A stretch of 53,917 bases of DNA from Cryobacterium fucosi. GTDB taxonomy: Bacteria; Actinomycetota; Actinomycetes; Actinomycetales; Microbacteriaceae. Below the pieces are notes generated by a model. That model had not been told where the DNA came from, did no database searches, and worked only from the letters and a program-made list of their open reading frames with translations. Positions 52,827 to 53,917 of the stretch are shown here, in pieces. The stretch spans positions 1 to 53,917 of the forward strand of contig NZ_SOHH01000071.1 in assembly GCF_004403515.1 (NCBI RefSeq). The letters are read 5' to 3'. Both the position numbers and the translations under genes were made by a program. Numbering within the stretch: the first letter of the stretch is position 1; the number at the start of each line of letters is the position of its first letter.

Positions 52827-53917
52827 ATGACCGAGGTGCTGCAACGATTCTCACCGGCCACCAGGGCGTGGTTCGGCGAGGCATTCGCGGCGCCCACCCC
52901 GGCCCAGCTCGGCGCGTGGGACGCCATCTCCCGCGGCTCGCACGCGCTCGTCGTGGCGCCGACCGGCTCAGGCAAGACACTCGCGGCCTTCCTCTGGGCC
53001 ATCGACCGGCTGGCCTCCCGGGCAGGAGAAGCCGGCCCGACCGGCGCCGCACCTGCAGCAACGGTGCCGGCGCCCACAACGACCGTGCTGTACATCTCCC
53101 CGCTCAAGGCCCTCGGCGTCGACGTCGAACGCAACCTCCGTGCCCCGCTCGTCGGCATCACCCAGGCCGCGCTTCGGCTCGGCCTCGAACCGCCGCGGGT
53201 GAGCGTCGGCGTGCGCTCCGGAGATACGCCGGCCGCCGACCGGCGCCGCCTGGTCAAGGTGCCGCCCGACATCCTGATCACCACACCGGAGTCCCTTTTC
53301 CTGATGCTCACCTCGGCTGCGCGGGAATCGCTGCGCGGCATCGACACGGTCATCATCGACGAGGTGCACGCCGTCGCCGCCAGCAAGCGCGGAGCGCACC
53401 TCGCCGTCTCCCTCGAGCGGCTCGACGATCTGCTGGCCGCCCCGGCCCAGCGGATCGGGCTGTCCGCCACCGTGCGCCCCGCCTCCGAGGTCGCCCGATT
53501 CCTCGGCGGCTCCGCGGCGGTGGAGATCGTCTCCCCGGCCGCCGGGAAACGGTTCGACCTGCGCGTCGTGGTCCCCGTGGACGACATGAGCCAGGTCGGC
53601 CCGGTCGAGCCGAGGGAGGGCCAGACCGCGGCATCCGCACCGCAGACGGGGTCGATCTGGCCGCACGTGGAGGAGGCGATCGTCGACGAGGTGCTCGCGC
53701 ACTCCTCCTCCATCGTGTTCGCGAACTCCCGGCGGCTGGCCGAACGCCTCACCGCACGCTTCAACGAGATCTATGCCGGGCTGCTGCGGGACGCCGAGGC
53801 TGGCGACGAGGGCACCGATCAGACGGCCGAGGCCACGGCGGCAACGGATGCCCGCGCCGCCGAGCAGGCGGCGCACCGCCGGCCGGCCGAGCTCATGGGC
53901 GCCAGCGGCCGGAGCGC
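52827..53917 (+). CDS. lhr: Lhr-type DEAD/DEAH helicase, 5' part only
   Basis: The first 363 residues of a superfamily 2 helicase cut by the window edge. Motif I is APTGSGKTLAAFLWAIDRL, with TVLYISPLKALGVDVERNL, motif II DEVH and motif III LSATVRP, then VFANSRRLAERLTARFNEIY. The spacing and the PLKAL signature match Lhr, a DNA-repair helicase often over 1,500 residues in actinomycetes. ATG 52827 is used. It is divergent from the HTH/Clp-N pair across about 100 bases. Confidence 0.9.
   Translation, partial: MTEVLQRFSPATRAWFGEAFAAPTPAQLGAWDAISRGSHALVVAPTGSGKTLAAFLWAIDRLASRAGEAGPTGAAPAATVPAPTTTVLYISPLKALGVDVERNLRAPLVGITQAALRLGLEPPRVSVGVRSGDTPAADRRRLVKVPPDILITTPESLFLMLTSAARESLRGIDTVIIDEVHAVAASKRGAHLAVSLERLDDLLAAPAQRIGLSATVRPASEVARFLGGSAAVEIVSPAAGKRFDLRVVVPVDDMSQVGPVEPREGQTAASAPQTGSIWPHVEEAIVDEVLAHSSSIVFANSRRLAERLTARFNEIYAGLLRDAEAGDEGTDQTAEATAATDARAAEQAAHRRPAELMGASGRS

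Noticed and set aside
1..53917. tRNA or rRNA genes
   Set aside because: No cloverleaf, TTCGAAT-type T-loop with CCA end, or rRNA core sequence was recognised in the gaps between genes.

Overview
The window is high-GC DNA from an actinomycete, most likely a Microbacteriaceae member of the Cryobacterium/Leifsonia type. The family is inferred from gene order (dapA-rnj-ftsK-pgsA-pncC-clgR-DUF3046 ... recA-recX-miaB-miaA-dapF-hflX), the divergent lexA/LysM pair, many apparently leaderless genes, and intergenic palindromes built on GGTGGTCGAGCCTGTCGAGACC. Genus is not certain. Almost everything is chromosomal housekeeping; no transposase, integrase, phage gene, tRNA, rRNA or CRISPR array was seen.

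Layout. (1) 0-6.5 kb: a leucine/acyl-CoA catabolic operon (carboxylase beta subunit, biotin carboxylase/BCCP, acyl-CoA dehydrogenase, MaoC dehydratase, CitE-like lyase) with a divergent, truncated gene and a palindromic operator between them. (2) 6.6-19.4 kb: a HigBA toxin-antitoxin pair, glutathione peroxidase, a first RNase J, a class A penicillin-binding protein, release factor 3, an aldo/keto reductase, an M16 peptidase, a histidine phosphatase, a GNAT enzyme, dapB and a small membrane protein. (3) 19.4-21.8 kb, minus strand: TIGR01777 epimerase, OsmC, DUF4395 and thioredoxin-like genes. (4) 21.9-29.4 kb: dapA, a second RNase J, ftsK, pgsA, pncC, a ClgR-type regulator and DUF3046.

(5) 29.5-34.6 kb: three signalling genes lie between DUF3046 and recA, which are usually close neighbours in actinomycetes. 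They are a PAS-PAS-PAS hybrid histidine kinase, a REC-REC-HPt protein and a REC-EAL protein. Together they hold every step of a His-Asp-His-Asp phosphorelay ending in a predicted c-di-GMP phosphodiesterase. This is the most accessory-looking part of the window. It has an internal PAS duplication, an apparent ATC start codon and an extended -10 promoter set inside an inverted repeat.

(6) 34.6-42.7 kb: recA with an SOS box, recX, miaB, miaA, dapF, an RsmC-like methyltransferase and hflX. (7) 42.9-47.9 kb: metF-metE, then lexA divergent from a LysM-domain SOS gene whose short leader is almost entirely an intrinsic-terminator hairpin. (8) 47.9-51.9 kb: hisC-hisB-hisH-hisA and an SseB-like gene. 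(9) 51.9 kb to the end: a tandem repeat array, a Clp-N/HTH pair with operators over a leaderless promoter, and the start of an Lhr-type helicase running off the window.

Coordinates and motifs were read by eye. Family names rest on recognised motifs and gene order, not on database searches.
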